Source of the DNA: Thysanoteuthis rhombus
Lineage: Eukaryota; Mollusca; Cephalopoda; Oegopsida; Thysanoteuthidae
NCBI GenBank assembly: GCA_963457665.1
Contig: OY735215.1
Location: 28,473,597 to 28,537,596, forward strand
DNA: 64,000 nucleotides
Reading direction: 5' to 3'
Numbering within the stretch: position 1 is the first letter of the stretch; every line of letters begins with the position of its first letter. A model generated the notes under the pieces. That model was given only the letters and a program-made list of their open reading frames with translations, was not told the origin of the DNA and searched no databases. This document shows, piece by piece, positions 47,232 through 58,956 of this stretch. The translations under genes were made by a program, and so were the position numbers.

Positions 47232-47441
47232 GTAGAGCTACTGCTGTGTCCATGTCTGCTAATCTGTCCATAGTGTAAGAAACTGCATCTTTCCGTACTT
47301 GATAACGGAAAGACGACCAACGTTTCTGGGCATCATCTTCAATTGTTAAGACATTGAATAATTCCGGAATAGGATCAAGAAGGATTTCAATCGTACTGCT
47401 TTTGTAAGGGACATCGTTTGGATCGGGTGGTGGACACAAAC
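47232..47441 (-). CDS. TWSG1: TWSG1 coding exon 2: linker region
   Basis: A 70-codon exon in phase 1 at both ends. The acceptor is TTTCTTTGACAG (intron ends 47442) and the donor CTAC followed by GTGAGT at 47231. It encodes GLCPPPDPNDVPYKSSTIEI through LADMDTAVAL. The stretch STIEILLDPIPELFNVLT corresponds to STVEELHEPIPSLFRALT of human TWSG1, so order and family are clear. This part links the two cysteine-rich domains. Confidence 0.92.
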
Positions 47442-49421
47442 CTGTCAAAGAAAGGATTTCATAAGTTTTTTCACTATAAAAAGTTTCATTTAATCTGGCA
47501 ATCACCTATCATAAACAAGATGATCATGAGGCAAACAGGTTAGTGAGCTTTATCTATATTATAATGATCTAATTTGCGTTCCTCACCGTAACAGCAAAAG
47601 ATGGCACATCATTAGAGCTGATACCATGTTCAGACATTTGGTCGAACGCTGTATTGCTGACACGCAATCAGTCAAAGCTTCATAGACAACCTTTCTGACA
47701 AATTGATCTGCTTTACAAATAAACAATCTATGCTTATATAACTTATAGGAATGATAGAATTTTTTTGACAGAAAAAAAAAAAAAAAAAAAAAATCTGATG
47801 AAATAACTTGCATATAAAAAATTTTATTTGGTAACCTATCAAATTACTAACTGCGGTGTACGACTTCAAAACATTGTCTACTTGACAATCGACGAAAATT
47901 TGTTCTTCACTTACTGAAATTTGGGCTTTCTTGCAAAGTCGGGAAAAACAACAAAACTAAAAAAAGATTTTCTTCAATTCTAATAATATTTTCAATATAA
48001 GGTGTCAATGTGTGCTGGATTATTTCTCAGGTCATTGACAAAAATTAATTTAAAAATATAAACAGCAATCAGCAAGAAGCCAAGTCAGCAAAAAGGCTGT
48101 CTACAGACTTGTTGGATGATTGTGTGTTAGCGATAAGGCAACAAAATGAGCATGAAGCACTAATGTAAGGTGTAGGATGTCTGTTTCTTATATAGGGAAA
48201 TTGTGTTTAAAATTTCAATTTCTGCTACCTTTTGATTGGAGAGAAAGTGACTCGATATTATGAGGAGATGGCTAAAGGCGGTCTCCAAGTGAGTAATAAT
48301 TATACAAAACAGTCTTCATTTAAAATATTTACATAACACTGAAAAAGAACAAAGCAAACAATTTCATTACACATCTTTTATAAATGATTAATCTAAAACC
48401 AATAAGTAGTGAAAATATTTAAAATCAGGTTCTACGCCAATTTTAAACTAAAGCAGAATAACAATGTAAGTCATAAAACAGTTTGAAGCCTTCAGCATTA
48501 ATGGCCGAGAGTTTATTTACACTCAGTTTAGATTGCCATAAAAAGGAGATTAAACATTGTATTAAAGCAAATATAATTTCCTTATTTCTGTAAGCTTTCC
48601 AACTTTCTGTACTATACACCAAAACTGTTCATAAATGTTCAATTCTTTTCATTTCATATTTCTTATGTACTACTAGTTCACCTGTGAGGTCAAAAAAGAT
48701 GGTATGTATAAAATATATATTGATATACATTGCATTTTGTGTATGTGGATAGAGATTTGCATTGCAGTGAGCTTGGTGTTCTGTAGACCTTCATTATTTT
48801 TCATAATTATAAATTCTTTGAATTCAGCATTTTATTACATCTTCAGCACATGAATGAAATTCTATTGTGTTACGTCAGTTACATTCCTTAATGTGACAGG
48901 AGCCATTTGCTAATTATTATGTGTGATCATTAGCCACTTGATGAACAATGGTTTCTCATCAAAAAGTGAGACTATAACCAACATAAAAAGGGTTGTCTTC
49001 CTTGCTCTCTATATATGAATGATCAGCAGTTGTGTAATATCCCTTGAAGGTACAAAACACTTTGGTAGTAAGAATAGATACCAACAAAAGGCATGAACCC
49101 AATCCTCTCTATACCGATTCAACTATAGTAGACACGTTTTCAAGACAATGCTGTACAAGTTTCACTAGAAACATCTTTACATAAACATGGGCCTAACAGT
49201 GATTCTCAAATAGGATTCACTTAGATCCCAAGGGAGGAATCTCAGTCAGGGTAGGACTTATAATTAGAAAGTATAATTGTGAAGAAATTACAAGACGAAT
49301 TTTGAATTGGGATGGTGGAGTGGGGGGTGGGGGGAATTGTGATCTGGGACTTTGAGAACCACTGGCCTAACATGGGTTTATGGAAAAATCTATCAACGTA
49401 TGCAGTGAAACATATACTGAC
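47442..49421 (-). other. TWSG1 intron between coding exons 1 and 2 (1,980 bp)
   Basis: GT-AG intron in phase 1. A hAT-type MITE (49197..49364) sits 57 bases from the donor end. An A21 run lies near 47772. The rest is AT-rich; the open frame at 47583..47813 does not fit as an exon of this gene. Confidence 0.88.
49197..49364 (-). mobile_element. hAT-type MITE in a TWSG1 intron (168 bp), copy A
   Basis: The ends CAGTGATTCTCAAA and TTTGAGAACCACTG are inverted repeats of hAT type. GCCTAA abuts both ends. Read on the minus strand, it matches 58779..58948 (CAGTGGTTCTCAAAGTCCCA against CAGTGCTTTTCAGAGTCCCA; ATTCCTCCCTTGGGA in both). No coding capacity. Confidence 0.8.
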
Positions 49422-49644
49422 CAACACAGGAGCAACATTCTGCATATAGACGGGACAGGCAGATCTGGCAGTCATGGCAGCACGAGCAGTTTTTCTTGTC
49501 TGACATGTCACACTCACAGCACTTGATCAATTGGCATTTACTCACTCGACTGGCACATATGGCATCATTGCAGGCATGAGCCAGAAGCACTAGAAACAGC
49601 AACGTCCCAAGCCCCAGCAGCAGACGCTGGCACAATCTGTCCAT
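49422..49644 (-). CDS. TWSG1: Twisted gastrulation (TWSG1) coding exon 1: signal peptide and Tsg N-domain
   Basis: First coding exon of a secreted twisted-gastrulation protein, which binds BMPs and chordin and tunes BMP gradients outside the cell. The ATG at 49644 (A at -3, G at +4) gives a 24-residue signal peptide (MDRLCQRLLLGLGTLLFLVL then LAHA). The cysteine-rich N-domain follows: CNDAICASRVSKC, CCECDMSDKKNCSCC, CLSRLYAECCSCVG. These cysteines match human TWSG1. Asn52 lies in an NCS sequon at the same place as in the human protein. The exon starts at 49653 after TTTGTGTTTCAG, so an upstream 5' UTR exon exists. It ends in phase 1 at GTTG followed by GTCAGT, a slightly weak donor. The full protein joins 49422..49644, 47232..47441 and 45751..46283 and is 321 aa long. 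Confidence 0.93.
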
Positions 49645-49653
49645 AGTGAAGAA

Positions 49654-52600
49654 CTGAAACACAAAACAGGTGATAAACATTAAGATTCTTTTAGCTCTTC
49701 AGAAGGAGAAATGAATTTAAAAAGATATAAAATTTCTACAAGAAAAAAAAAAAAACAAAACCCAAAATACACAAAGCATTACGTACTTGAATAGATGTAC
49801 CATATACGCCAGACTACAAGACGAACGGTTTACAAGTGTATCGGGGATGGGAAGGGCTACTGCTCACTGCAACTTGTTTAAGCCTTATCCATATTGAGCT
49901 TTGGTTGATGGCCCAAATGCATTGGATGCTGTGTGATATTCGCATTTGAAAAAATTTTTTTTCTCTTCCAAGTTGAATGTCATCATGTACAGGCATATAC
50001 AGTAAAATGCAAAAAAGTAATCTCATTTTCAAAATGACTCGTTTGTTTCTTGGTTAAAGAAGAAAAACCCGAATTGATCTTTTGGGTTCCTCATATTTAC
50101 TAGAGTACAATGTGATCTCAAATGTGTAACCCCCCCCCACTTTTGTAGCTAAAAATGAGCAATATATGAATCTTATTTATTCACACTATAGTATATTATC
50201 CCAAATTCTGACCCTGATTTTTCATATATTACTTACATAATACATAAGTATATAGTGAGTTATCAAACACTATCTCTGTTGAAATAACTTACAAGATTAT
50301 CAAAAGGCAAGCAATCTGATGAAAAACTCAATTCAGACACACAATCCCCCCCCCCCCAGAAATGACAGATTTTCAAAAATATTTCGTCCCATTTTTATAT
50401 CAATATTGTTTTTTTTCTGTAATAATATCAGTTTTGATATAAAACCAAAAACTTGACATTTTAAGTGTCAAGAGTTTCAGGGAGTTTCTCAGGGAGAATG
50501 TAACAAAGACACTATGTTAGAACTTTTAGCAAAGACTTGAATAACTGAAATCTTAGATATGGGGGTCTGTTCAATGTCATAAGGCTATTTGCCAGCTTGT
50601 CCAAGTTGGTTTTCCAAAATAGAATTTCATTACAACTTTTATTCATTTACTAAAGTGCTGCCTGCCATAGGATGGTGAATTAATGTTGGGAATATACTTT
50701 TGCCATTTTTGGTGATCCATACTTCGGATTTCCCACGAGATGCTTGTAAATCTTAGCATGGGTAAGGAAAGCTGACTCAATACCGACTTGATATCTGAAA
50801 CAGAGTTGACATACACCTGCTGTAAACAAATGTATTTTTCACTACTTTATGTAAAGAAAAAGTAATATCTGGTTAAGATCCAGTTAATCATTAAGTAAAT
50901 TAATTTGTCCAAATCTGTATTCTCTTACGGTTACTTTATTTTGGGAATATTTTTGATTACAGAATTTAAATTAGTGTAATTGAAGGGAATATTGTTGTGT
51001 GAAATCAAAGTTAATTATAGATGACAATTTTGTCAACCATAATTGAGATTAAAATCTGCTTTGAGTACACAAAAATAATTTTTTTTTACAACAAAATTAT
51101 GGCAGTGTCTAAAGTTTTTTATGAGAGGTCTGATCATTGCCACGTTTTGTAACGACTTGGTACCTATTAAGTTGAGAAGCAATAAACTATACACCATTTT
51201 ATGATATTTTGAGTTTATGTACAAAATATGAAGGTCTGACACCTAAATTTGAACAAAATACATAGCACAACATGTTTTGTGCATTACAAATTACCTTGGA
51301 TACTGGCTTTTATACATAGAGATTTCATATTAAAGTTATTCATCAGGAGCATTCCAGATTCATCCAATTTTAGTGTTATATATCAAGGAGGATAACTAAG
51401 AATTATTTTACAGTATTTACAATTTTGTTTCTGTAAAAAGCCAAGGATCATGGAAGATGTGCTGAGGTTCTTAGATGAGCATTTGACTATTTTAACAAGC
51501 TGTTTTAGGTAATGTCAGAGTTGTCTCCCCTCCCTCAATGCCTTCATGACCAATTTGTAGTTATTCGTTTGAAGAGGTAAATCGCGGTTTTTAGCTTTAA
51601 GGTATATCTGAAGGTGGTAAGGTTTGAATAGATCAAACTGACCACGATGTGGGGGTAAGAAGAAGTTGACCCCCTCCCCCTGGGTGGGGAAAAAAAATAG
51701 CAGACCATAGCACCATTGGTACTAGAAATTCGTGCTTAGCAAACAGAAATAAAATAAAACTCCATATTTTGATATAAAAATTATAAAAAATATCTCAATT
51801 AACCCTGATGTTGGATAGATCAATAGACTATTTGAAAGTTTGAATTTATATTTTCAAGAGTAATTATATATTAAAGCTTTGTTGATTATCAGAAAAATAG
51901 CAAATTAATATTTACTGCAATCTAGATAAAGTATACATTTTGTTTCATCTTCAATGATTGTAGGAATTGTAAATTTTTGGCAGTCCCAGAAAGAAAAATA
52001 TATTCTCCACCCCTAACTCATCCCCCCGAAGAAAGAAAACAAAAACAAAAACAAAACAAAACAAAGGCTTGTTATTCTGAGTGCTTTAGAAAAGAGTGCC
52101 TCAAAACCATTGATAGAGAACCGTCTTCATCAGAAGAACAAATCAGCCTTCAGAAGGAAACCAACAATCAATTTGTAATTCATGGCTTCATTAAAGTACT
52201 GCCAATTTGTTAGGTTTTATTTAAAAAACCAAGATATAAATCAAAATTACCAACTGAATGAAATAGGATGTTCTGGATTATTAATCAATGCTAAGATTGA
52301 GAATCAACTATAATATAGTTTCACTACACATATAATGGTCATATAAAGACCAACTTTTTATATTTATTTTCAATCTTGAGCATTTTGTAAGTTCTTGATA
52401 CGTTGAGTGTTGCAATGTTCATGTCAGTTTGGTAGTACTTCAGCTATGTAAGAGTAGACTTGTGTTATATCAACCTCGGGGACTCAAGAGTGCTGTTAAA
52501 GTAAATTCATTATAACTGGTGGATTTCATACAAACTTCTTTAACTTTAATGATGAGGAACCAAAGAGTAGAGACAAAAATGACTCACTATTTCAGTCTAA

Positions 52601-52775
52601 TTCTCCACATTTGAGTCACAGGTCAGCAAATAAAAGTAAATGAATCAAAAAGTTTAAAATAATGTATTGAAGTCTCCATGTATTGTTGATGCTAACTAAT
52701 TTCTGACAATAGTCTCACAAGAATATAAAAACTAATGTCTTGTTAGAATCAGAATTTACTATAGCAGAACTTTTT
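49654..52775. other. Region upstream of the TWSG1 coding exons
   Basis: A 5' UTR exon of TWSG1 must lie upstream of the acceptor at 49654, but no clear donor and promoter could be chosen. C runs at 50131 and 50346. No other gene recognised. Confidence 0.4.
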
Positions 52776-52777
52776 CA

Positions 52778-52824
<47 letters not shown>
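52778..52824. repeat. (TA)n microsatellite
   Basis: About 23 TA units in AT-rich DNA. Confidence 0.9.
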
Positions 52825-52826
<2 letters not shown>

Positions 52827-53299
52827 TGAATGGTTTTTATATATAACTCAAGCTGTCAGACTTTGGGAGAAAGTTCCCTATTTGACTAGGCACTCATCTT
52901 TTGGACAACACCTATTTCGCTTTCCAAGGATCAAGTGGATTCAGTACAGCTTTTTATAGCAGGTCTAGATAAATAGTTTTTATAAAAGTTGTCTTGAGGT
53001 ATTTATCCACAACAAAAGAGTTACTTTGATATAAAAGTCAATTCTCATACTATTTTACTTTAATTTCCAGAAGTTAAGGTTAAATGGAAAAGAAATAGAG
53101 AAAACTAATCAAAATATCTGAAATTATAGAAAAGCCTTACTTCAAAACTATAAAATCAAAGAATCATGTACAGAAAGAAGAGAAGAAAAAAACCCAAAAA
53201 CACAAACAAAAAACAATTCATCCCAAATCTAGAAGTAGGGATATATTAGTTTCCTCATGAGGGCAAAATATGGCACAAAGTAGAGTTTAATGTGGGGAT

Positions 53300-53380
53300 C
53301 CTCACACATGGATAGGGACAGAAATTGTTCAATTCCTTCGTCACTGACTTCTGGCCCACCACAAGCATTAAGAGAACTGA
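53300..53380. repeat. Dispersed repeat, copy shared with 61460
   Basis: ACAGAAATTGTTCAATTCCT, followed by GTCACTGACTTCTGG, resembles ACAAAAATTGTCCAATTCCT followed by ACTTGTCTTTTGG at 61474. Probably fragments of one SINE-like family. Confidence 0.45.
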
Positions 53381-53911
53381 TTGCACCCCTAATAGTACAA
53401 TAGGGAGGAACAGCCTGGGGGAGTAGGCCCCCTCGAATAGGACATTCAAAAGCGAGGAAAGTGGAATTACCAAATCAAACTGTTTTACAGACAACTGGCA
53501 TTTTTGGTATGAAATGGAGGTGGGGAACCCCCCCCCCAAAAAAAAACAAAAACAAAAAAATTTGCCAGCATATAACTAAAAATATTTACAATAACTGGAT
53601 TAGCCTTTTTAGATGAAAACTTATCTGCTGCTTGAATGTAAACTTGACATGTTCCCTCAAAAGATGGAGAAAAAAAAAAAAAAAAAAAAAAAAAAAGAAA
53701 ATCTTACAAAGTTTTCTGAATTTCCAACACTTCCGATTCTAGTTCAACTCATGACCTAGTGAAGGAGTCAATCTTTTTATCTTTGCCGGCTGAATTGCAT
53801 TTCAATTAATGGACAATGGGTCAAATAAATTCCCTAAAATTTTGAAATATAAAAATTACCCATTCAAATATATCTAATTATATTTTGTCTCATTAATGAA
53901 TAAAGCATTCT

Positions 53912-53945
<34 letters not shown>

Positions 53946-54034
53946 CAACTATGGATGCTGATCTAAGAATTTAGTTGCATTTCTCTTTTCAATCGAGGAG
54001 TTTTAAATTTATTGAAAAACACAAAAGTAAGCAT

Positions 54035-54118
54035 AGTATTTCAATACCTGCTCGCACGCTAGTAAAAATCTCTTTGAGGACCATATCTGGCCCGTGGGGT
54101 GCAGGTTGCCTACCCATG
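54035..54118 (-). mobile_element. Possible hAT terminus, one end only
   Basis: The minus strand begins CATGGGTAGGCAACCTGCAC and then CCCACGGGCCAGATATGG, close to the terminal sequence of many hAT elements (CAGGGGTAGGCAACCTGCGG and GGGCC). I could not find a matching second end. Confidence 0.4.
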
Positions 54119-54119
54119 A

Positions 54120-56120
54120 CCTAGCAGATCACTGGAGCATCATACAAAGTACTTCAACTTCATGGCACTTCTCAGGATAATTCTCCGAATTAACATGCAG
54201 CAGATTGTACTGGTTCATACAGTATCAGCACAAGTGGAACCCATCTGCCTAAGGCATCACTTTTGTTTTGGAATCAGACTTGTCAGTCTCCTAGACTGGT
54301 TTCCAACCAGGTCTAGAAAGTTCAGTCTGCCTCGCTATTTACCCATAGCTTGGGGTGGGGATTCATGCCTTTCCCAATGGTATTAACATTTTTAACAGTG
54401 CAAATACTTTTCATTCTTTGATTTCTAGCAATGTGCAGTATAATACAAGCAAACTTTTCTAAAGTTTGCATTTCAAAGCTGGTTATCCAACATATGATAC
54501 AAAGTTTTCCAATAACAAATAACATTTAATTCATGTCACGCTCTATACTCAAAATTAGGCAATATTTTTAGACAGGAAAATTATGCTAAGTTAATCTTCC
54601 ATTATGATAGTCCAATGCACTGCAAAGCCTCAATTCCTAATTATAGATTTACCACAACCTGATAATTGAAAAATCTGCTATGAACCTATATGATATGTAA
54701 CTAAAAAAAAAAAAAAAAAAAAAAAAGAAAAAAGCATTTTCCAATCCACTTTTGTGTATTGAGGAAGTTTCAGAATAGCCAATATTTCTAAATTAGTGTA
54801 CTTTGGGAAACATCAACCATTATACATACAGGTATACTCTATTTTTCAAGAGCGGAAAATTGCCTTTATAAGAAAAAAAACAAAACAAAAAAAAACAACA
54901 AAAAACAAAAAAAAAAGCAAAAATAGCATTCGGCGATTATTTCACAGTGATCCGTAATTAGAATCAGTGCACACCTCTTCCACCCTCTCTCTCTCCTACT
55001 CACAAGTTTCTTGTATCTCAAACCACCCGAATCCACTGACTAACATCCCATGATTTTTTGAGTCTGGGAACGCTCAAAATTCTCTCAAATTAATAGTAAT
55101 TACTTCTGTATTTTTACATCATTTCAGCTTATAAAAGGTTTTTTGAGGAATGCCCCACTTCTGAAAAGTGTGGGTGTGTGTGTGTGTGTGGAGAACACAC
55201 ACACTCATACATACATGTATATGCACGTGTGTATGTATGTATGTATGTGAATGAACACAGTGTTGAAAAATTTATGTTTTGAGCCAGACAGTTCTTGCTA
55301 ACCACAATTATTTTATTTTTTTTAATTTTTTTTTTTTTTTTTTAAATGTTCGCAACTTAGGAATTGTACTACCCTCCTTCAAGAGTTTCTATATTAGAGC
55401 TGGAACCATTGCTGGGTGTTGCAGAAGGGTAGTGGTTACGGCTGGGGTGGTTGTGTACGAGGAAATTGACTAGTATATCATAGGCTACAAAATGGGACTA
55501 ACCAATAGCCCAAAATAAAGATAAAGTTGCTAGCAGCAAAAACCAAAATCAAATTTAGAAAGGATTTCCTGTTGAAATGGCAGAAAATAATCAACCAAAT
55601 CTTTTAATGGAAACATGTCCAGTAGAAAATAACTTGGACCATATATTACTAATTTTTTTTTCTTTTATACTAAAAGTTAGTATGGATTCTTTTTACATCT
55701 TTTATTCTCTGCGAATCCAAACAAAGTCAGTAGCAAGAAAAACTTTCCCACGTTTGAATCTCAAAAGTTTCATATCTACAAATCTTACAAAGTTAAATTA
55801 GATGCAAAAGTCCTGCTCACTGCCAAGTGCATTTTTCAATGTTGTAACACCTGTGCCAGATTTTTCTAGTAAAAACAAAAAAAAAAAAGCAAAAAAACAA
55901 CCACCCCCCCCTAAACTAAACAAATTGATAAGAGAACATCATTGCAGGCTTAAAGTGGTTATATCAAATAAATTTAATACATGCAAAATTCAGGAAAGAA
56001 AGAAAAAGAATAATTCATTATCGAGTTTTCTAGCTCATGCCACCGGACTGATAACTTGCTTAGATGAGTTATTTAGTCTGTAGCAGCAAATAATTTAAAG
56101 CTCAATAAGTCATTACTCTA
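54120..56120. other. Geneless stretch with poly(A), poly(T) and (GT)n tracts
   Basis: A24 near 54702, A-rich tract 54870-54917, (GT)9 near 55172, T20 near 55325, and C9-A8 composites. No exon seen. Confidence 0.5.
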
Positions 56121-56200
56121 GTGTCTTACGAGACATGGCCGAGTAAAGCTCAGCTATTTCCCTAGAAAGTCAGGAGTTCAATCCTAGGTCAGATGGTGCA
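56121..56200 (+). repeat. tRNA-derived SINE head
   Basis: ATGGCCGAGTAAAGC (A-box region, 56135-56149) and GGAGTTCAATCC (B box, 56173-56184) sit at tRNA spacing, with Leu/Ser-tRNA-like wording. A C-run and A-run follow at once. It is imperfect as a tRNA, so a SINE head is favoured. Confidence 0.6.
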
Positions 56201-56209
56201 GTGGTCAAC

Positions 56210-57236
56210 CCCCCCCCCCAAAAAAAAACAAAAAACAATACACCCCGCTATTATTGTAATAGGAGTTATTCCATTCATGGCAGCAAGCATTCAATAAAGC
56301 AAATCTGGGATTAGTTACAGGACGTGAACAGCAAGTATTTCGATAAGATACTCATTCTAAAGAGAATATCCGATCATCTTTATGCATCAGTCACCAATAG
56401 ATGGTTCAACGCAAACAATTGATTAAAAAAAAAAAAAAAAAGAAAAAAAAAAAGCATAATTTATGATATATCGGGAGAAAGATGAGGGAGCCCGGGAGGA
56501 GAAATTTATTGTAAAATACAACATCTGAATTTCTGGATATGAGAATTTGCTTTTACTGATCTTAATGTATGGCTGATATTCATTGTGTTAATTAGTAACC
56601 GACCGTATAGAAGTGAATGGAGATATATAGAAAACTTATTTGATCAAGTCTGTGTAATACAAAAGTGGGTAATAAATAAGCATTTAAGTGTACAAAAATA
56701 ATGTACCTGCTGATGTCATGTACAATTAGATATTCTGATTTTTCCGATTCATCACAAATTTATAGGAAATGATGAATTCAAGACTTATTAGGATCTTCGA
56801 TAAATTGAGTTGGGGAAGAGGGGAGAGATGAGAAAGAAATATATTGATTTTATGTTGGAATATTTGGATAGTTTCAAATATATATATTTCCAAAGATTCC
56901 ACATTATTGAGAATCAAAGTATGCCTGTGTACAATGCATCTACAGTTAACTTTCAGGACGCACACATAAGACTATTGTCAGATATCAGTAATAGTACATG
57001 AAAATTCCAAAAACTAAAGTTAATAAACCCCTAAAGTAATTCTACCTAAAGAAACAGAAAGTAATTATTTTTTGTATTTCTTGGTTTCTCATTAATGCAT
57101 TCGGGATAAAAATCCACCTGTTATAACGGCATTTTTGAATCCTAGAGGATACTATAATAATGGGAGTTCACTGTACTTTGTACAAACCCAAGCTCCTCTA
57201 ATGAAAGGTTTGCCCTTATCAAATCAACAGGGAAGA
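56210..57236. other. Geneless stretch
   Basis: AT-rich with an A-run at 56424-56452. No exon or element recognised. Confidence 0.5.
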
Positions 57237-57440
57237 AAAATGGTAATGGTTAGCAAGCTGATCTTAAGACCATTACTACTGAGGTGAGTTTAACCCTTAT
57301 TGGATGCACCTCCTTCACAATAGTTATGGCTCTATACTGTATTAGGTTCAGTAAATGTAAAGAGATGGTAAGAGTCGTGAAACAGTTACCAGCCTGGAAA
57401 ACGGAATTGGCAAACGGAGTTCAAATTCTGGAGGAAGCCT
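57237..57440 (+). repeat. SINE-like repeats in tandem
   Basis: ATGGTTAGCAAGCTGATCTT with GGTGAGTTTAACCCTTA (A- and B-box-like) at 57246..57300 matches the head at 39176. A second tRNA-like stretch, GAGATGGTAAGAGTCG with GAGTTCAAATTCTGG, follows at 57361..57432. Confidence 0.45.
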
Positions 57441-58778
57441 TTAACTTTGCACCAATGCCCTGGGGAAAGGCATGAATATATATTTTTTTTTACCTCCAAC
57501 TGAGTTAAATATCAGGGCAGACTGGGCTCTCTAGCCTTGATTAGCAACCAGTCTACTAGGAGAAATAATTCACTCAAAACCAGGAGTGGAATCCATTCTT
57601 CCTCCCAGCTATAGATAAAACAAAGAAATGTGGAGGAGAGTGAAATTGCACCCAGTAATAACCCATTTGCTAATGATCAGTTTGCAAGATGAATTGATTA
57701 GATCAAGGAAATAAGGAGTTTATCAAGTGAATAAAAGAATCATAATTTGATTTGAAATACTATAAGTATTTGGGACTATTTAGTTAGGTCCATGAAAAAG
57801 TTCACAGCATTATCATAGCATAATGTAAGAAATCTTTGAAATGTACAAAGTCTCAACTCTCCATTGCTTACATGTATACATTCTCAAAAGAACCGTTTGC
57901 AAAAAGGTGATGAATTTCATTTTGGCGAAAATCACAGATGAGCATAAAATTCACGACTGACTTAACAATTCATGTTTAATCAGAGCAAAAGTACTGCAGA
58001 AGCCAGACAATAGATCACTGAAGCTTATGGTATTGATGCAGTGGTCAGGAAGAGTTTGCAAAATTTAAAGAAAAGAGATTTTCATTTCAAAGACCAAGAA
58101 TGCTTTGGAAGAACTCAGAAGTTGAGAAATAAAAAGTTGAAGCATTTAACAAAAAAAAATGCAATACTAACAAAAACTAGTCTAAAACTAAAGGAATCAA
58201 TCAATTTGTTTGAATGACATTGAAACAAAAGCTCTTTTTCTTGTCAAGGAAGTAAATCGGTTATTTTGCTGTATGACTGCTTACCCTTGAATGACAAATG
58301 CAATAATCATGTAGTTGGAAATCCCCCCCCCCTCCTATATAGGATATTCTCCAGATTTGTCACAGACAATCTGAAGTTTTGCTCCATACAACACTGTTTG
58401 GTCATTATTTCGAAGATATTAAAAAATATCTTAAAGCAAAACCAGAATTGTTCTTTTATGATGAACATACATTCAAGCTGAAAGGTGGCCCAAAGTCATA
58501 GAGAGACAAGGAAAATACTGATGTGAAAATTTCTGCATCCAATAAACCATTTTCAAAAATTTTTTTTTGGAGCTACAATATTCAGATTTTAAAAGGAAAA
58601 GAAAAGAAAAAATTTTAAGCAGCTGTGAACCTTCCTTTTTGTATTAACAAAAAGCAATACCATATCAAAAACAATATGGAGTCATCCCTACCTCTTCATA
58701 AAAAGAGACATTAAATCAAAGAGTTTTTAGATTCATTTTGGTGGTGGGTTGATGTTTTCCAAGGACTTGCATGTAGGA

Positions 58779-58948
58779 CAGTGCTTTTCAGAGTCCCAGG
58801 TCACATTCCTCCCCATGCAATCCCAGGTTTCCCAAAGTCCTTCCCCCATTTTGAATTGCCATCTAGTAATTCTTTTCGCAACTATATTTTCTTCCCAGGC
58901 TAAAATTCCTCCCTTGGGAGCCAAGTGCCTCCTGTTTGAGAATGAATG
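58779..58948 (+). mobile_element. hAT-type MITE (170 bp), copy B
   Basis: Same family as 49197..49364. The left end is CAGTGCTTTTCAGAGTCCCA; the right end GTTTGAGAATGAATG is slightly worn. Flanks ATGTAGGA (58771-58778) and ATGTAGAA (58949-58956) agree at 7 of 8 positions, as expected of the 8-bp target duplication of hAT elements. Confidence 0.8.
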
Positions 58949-58956
58949 ATGTAGAA

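Noticed and set aside
47583-47813. Possible extra TWSG1 exon
   Set aside because: Its possible splice phases do not join the phase-1 exons on either side, and no Tsg sequence is missing.
49645-49680. Twelve extra residues before the TWSG1 start
   Set aside because: They span the splice acceptor TTTGTGTTTCAG, so most are intronic. MDRLCQ gives a proper signal peptide.
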